The notes under the pieces: generated by a model
What the model was told of the DNA's origin: nothing
What the model saw: the letters and a program-made list of their open reading frames with translations, nothing else
The model's database searches: none
Shown: positions 14,328 through 16,087 of the stretch, one piece after another
How the letters are laid out: each line of letters opens with the position of its first letter
Position numbering within the stretch: the stretch's first letter is position 1
Translations under genes and position numbers: made by a program
NCBI GenBank assembly: GCA_046760705.1
Contig: JBHIER010000018.1
Location: 1 to 16,087, forward strand
DNA length: 16,087 bases
Source: JBHIER01 sp046760705 [NCBI: bacterium]
GTDB lineage: Bacteria; JBHIER01; G020348925
Direction of reading: 5' to 3'

Positions 14328-14817
14328 ATTTAGAAAAGGTATCTGCCGATTTTTTAAACCACATCTCCCACAAGGGCACCAAAAACAAGACCAAAAAACT
14401 GAACCCAGATAATAGACCGGCGAAGATCATTAAGCCAGCAAAAGGGGCGGCTACATACCTGGTCAACCAGACTGAAGAAACCTCAAGGAGCAGGGCTGCA
14501 AAAGGGATGACCACAATTATCCCTTTTAGATTTTCACTCAGAGAGCTCAAGGCAAAAATAAGCCCGAGAAGCAAAAACATCATCGGCATACCTAACAGAT
14601 GAACATGGCTGAGTTCCAATAATTCGGATAATTCCTTGGTATAAACTAATTCCTCCTCCGCCCCTTGGTAGTGTTTGACTATGCCCTGATACGTTATCTC
14701 CGTCTTGTCATAAAGGTTCGCCAGCGCGACCAAATATCCTATTCCCATAGTCAGAAGAAAAGCTGTGAAAAGCATTTTGACGCTGGCCGGTGCTGTGGAG
14801 AGTCTAAAATTGTCCAT
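14326..14817 (-). CDS. Four-helix inner-membrane protein with HxH motif, in FMN-binding protein operon
   Basis: 163 residues with four predicted membrane helices (about 13-34, 73-92, 99-118, 126-153). A histidine pair, H71 and H73 in LSHVHLLGMPMMF, sits at the start of helix 2 and could bind heme or another cofactor, which is inference. Similar proteins of unknown function occur beside FMN-binding proteins in deltaproteobacterial genomes, as I recall. It begins 2 bp after the FMN-binding gene ends and has an AGGGGG ribosome site, so translation is probably coupled. The stop codon TAG (14328-14326) is made from the end of the adjacent inverted-repeat element, so the natural C-terminus may have been altered there; the end reads MWFKKSADTFSK. 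Confidence 0.75.
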   Translation of the reverse strand: MDNFRLSTAPASVKMLFTAFLLTMGIGYLVALANLYDKTEITYQGIVKHYQGAEEELVYTKELSELLELSHVHLLGMPMMFLLLGLIFALSSLSENLKGIIVVIPFAALLLEVSSVWLTRYVAAPFAGLMIFAGLLSGFSFLVLFLVPLWEMWFKKSADTFSK

Positions 14818-14819
14818 GG

Positions 14820-15404
14820 TTACCCCCTGTTTTTCTCTTCGCTTTGCACTTTTTGTTTTCCACCCAAGTATAATTCTTCATAGAGGACTAAGGCCTTCTT
14901 TACCGCCACATTGGCTGCCCGGGCCGAGAGGGTGGCTCCTGTTACCGCGTCGATGTCTCTGTGAAGCTTAATGGGATCTTGACTGGTCTTACCTCTGTAC
15001 TGACGGAAAAATCTTTTCTTCCTGCCGATATCTCCCCTCGTTTCTCGAAAGACCATGAGGGTAACATCCTTCACTTTGCCTCCCGGATCTATGGCGATAA
15101 TAAAAGTGATGGGACGGTGTTTACCTATCTCATCCAGAATGAGGGCATATCCATCGATCCTTCCCTCAGTCATCCCCAAGTAGAAGGTAAAAGAAGTCTC
15201 TTTTAACTTCCTACCCAACTTTTTCTCTATCTCTCTCTTTTGAGCAGTAGTCAGAACTTTCTTCTCTTCCTTGATCTCGGTCGAGGTAGGGAAAACCTGT
15301 TTAAGGGCCTGCGCTTTCGTCAGGTATGTTCTGGCCGATGAGTCGACGGTAAAATGGGATAACAGTAGGAGAGTGATAATTAAGCTGATGCATATCCTTC
15401 TCAT
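14820..15404 (-). CDS. Exported FMN-binding-domain protein with covalent flavinylation motif
   Basis: 194 residues. A signal peptide (RRICISLIITLLLLSHFTV, cleavage near residue 24) places it in the periplasm or beyond. Residues 72-165 form an FMN_bind domain: YLGMTEGRIDGYALILDEIG, ITFIIAIDPGGKVKDVTLMV, and the flavin site IDAVTGATLSARA. In this family an ApbE-type flavin transferase attaches FMN to the Thr of [S/T]GAT, here T158; ApbE is not in the window. Ribosome site AGGAGAGGT precedes ATG 15404. It lies 42 bp after the porin gene and 2 bp before the membrane protein, so all three are probably one operon. Likely role: an electron carrier outside the cytoplasm. Confidence 0.9.
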   Translation of the reverse strand: MRRICISLIITLLLLSHFTVDSSARTYLTKAQALKQVFPTSTEIKEEKKVLTTAQKREIEKKLGRKLKETSFTFYLGMTEGRIDGYALILDEIGKHRPITFIIAIDPGGKVKDVTLMVFRETRGDIGRKKRFFRQYRGKTSQDPIKLHRDIDAVTGATLSARAANVAVKKALVLYEELYLGGKQKVQSEEKNRG

Positions 15405-15446
15405 TAAATAACCTCTCCTGACCCTTTATTTAAATTCATGCCGGAC

Positions 15447-16087
15447 TTAGTACATAAAGGCCAATCCAAAATTAAACTGATTCCAGTCTGCACCAGCCCC
15501 ATTCTCCCAGTTCTCTAAATCCGCCTTTATGGCCACCTCAGGGATAGGGTAATAGGCCAGACCAAAGGTAGTTACCTTTCGATCCTTGGCCGGATCGGCA
15601 GTAAGAGAAGCGGCTACATCCTCCTGGGTATTAAATTGCTCATGCCTAGCAAATAGGACCATATCTTGATCTCCAGGCATAAACAACTTCCCCAGATGGT
15701 AGGCTCCCTCTACATAACCCCCGCGGATTTTCTCTCCGATAACCTGTCCGGTTACTGTCTGGATCTTTTCGGTGTCCCCAACATCTACCTGGCACCAGAG
15801 GCCGGTCAACTCCAAGCCCTTCCGCCGATACCGAAGATCAGCCTCCAGGAAACCTACGCTGGCATCGCCAAGGCCGGAATTGCCCTGCGCGGCATCACCC
15901 TGATAGAAGGATACCCCAACCTGAAGGCCGGGTATTCCGCTGTACTCGCCTCTGCCCACCAAGGCCAGGTCCTCTGCTTTGCCGCTGGCTACCTTACTTC
16001 GCCCTTTCCTGATGCCGCTATCAGCCTTAAACTTGCTGGCATCGAGACCTCCGACTAAATAGAGACGATATTCGAAATCCGGGTGCG
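15447..16087 (-). CDS. Outer-membrane beta-barrel (porin-like) protein, C-terminal part
   Basis: The frame is open from the window edge, so the N-terminus is missing; 212 residues are visible. They show alternating hydrophobic/polar strands of a porin: YRLYLVGGLDASKF, LQVGVSFYQGDA, GFLEADLRYRRKGLELTGLW, GGYVEGAYHLGKL, MVLFARHEQFN, VTTFGLAYYPIPEVAIKADL, and final strand WNQFNFGLAFMY ending in an aromatic residue, the usual signal for outer-membrane insertion. An apparent start at 15962 is an internal TTG codon. It is the first visible gene of the cluster with the FMN-binding protein. It could be a plain porin or a pore used in electron transfer; nothing in it decides between these. Confidence 0.82.
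   Translation of the reverse strand, partial: HPDFEYRLYLVGGLDASKFKADSGIRKGRSKVASGKAEDLALVGRGEYSGIPGLQVGVSFYQGDAAQGNSGLGDASVGFLEADLRYRRKGLELTGLWCQVDVGDTEKIQTVTGQVIGEKIRGGYVEGAYHLGKLFMPGDQDMVLFARHEQFNTQEDVAASLTADPAKDRKVTTFGLAYYPIPEVAIKADLENWENGAGADWNQFNFGLAFMY

Overview
The window looks like a chromosomal contig from an uncultivated Gram-negative bacterium, probably of the Fibrobacteres-Chlorobi-Bacteroidetes (FCB) side of the tree or a neighbouring candidate phylum of the Zixibacteria/TA06/Eisenbacteria kind. The signs are type I dockerin repeats on several unrelated secreted proteins, a Por/type 9 secretion (T9SS) C-terminal sorting motif (LAQNYPNPFNPTT), an outer-membrane beta-barrel and GC-intermediate codon use. 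This placement is inference; there is no rRNA or marker gene to confirm it.

Layout. 1-1871: the tail of an unknown gene, a small VTT/DedA-like membrane protein, and a dGTPase-like HD phosphohydrolase 23 bp behind it. 1872-2207: a gene-free stretch with three perfect or near-perfect hairpins and a good sigma70-type promoter. 2208-3275: a secreted protein with an extraordinary Trp/Tyr-rich block followed by an Arg-rich tail. 3598-8858: two long secreted, dockerin-bearing multidomain proteins, both with broken reading frames. The first (GATase1-like plus dockerin) has one homopolymer frameshift. The second (LVIVD propeller, beta-sandwich, MAM-like, dockerin, cohesin-like, T9SS tail) carries three frameshifts, an in-frame stop and a lost C-terminus. 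Between them lies what looks like a decayed group II intron domain V. 8947-11706: an intact secreted M1 metallopeptidase with Ig-like repeats and a dockerin. 11842-12582: endonuclease III, whose 3' end overlaps a convergent M64-family secreted metallopeptidase (13930-12509, minus). 14172-14327: a MITE-like element with 12-bp terminal inverted repeats, one end of which forms the stop codon of the adjacent gene. 14326-16087 (minus): a probable operon of a beta-barrel porin (partial), a periplasmic FMN-binding protein with a covalent flavinylation motif, and a four-helix membrane protein with an HxH motif.

Two themes stand out. One is a surface/secretome island of dockerin proteins in which one gene is clearly decaying: a 4-bp tandem duplication is hard to explain as a base-calling error. 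The other is a porin / flavinylated carrier / membrane protein module that fits extracytosolic electron transfer. Small palindromic and tandem repeats are scattered between and within genes.
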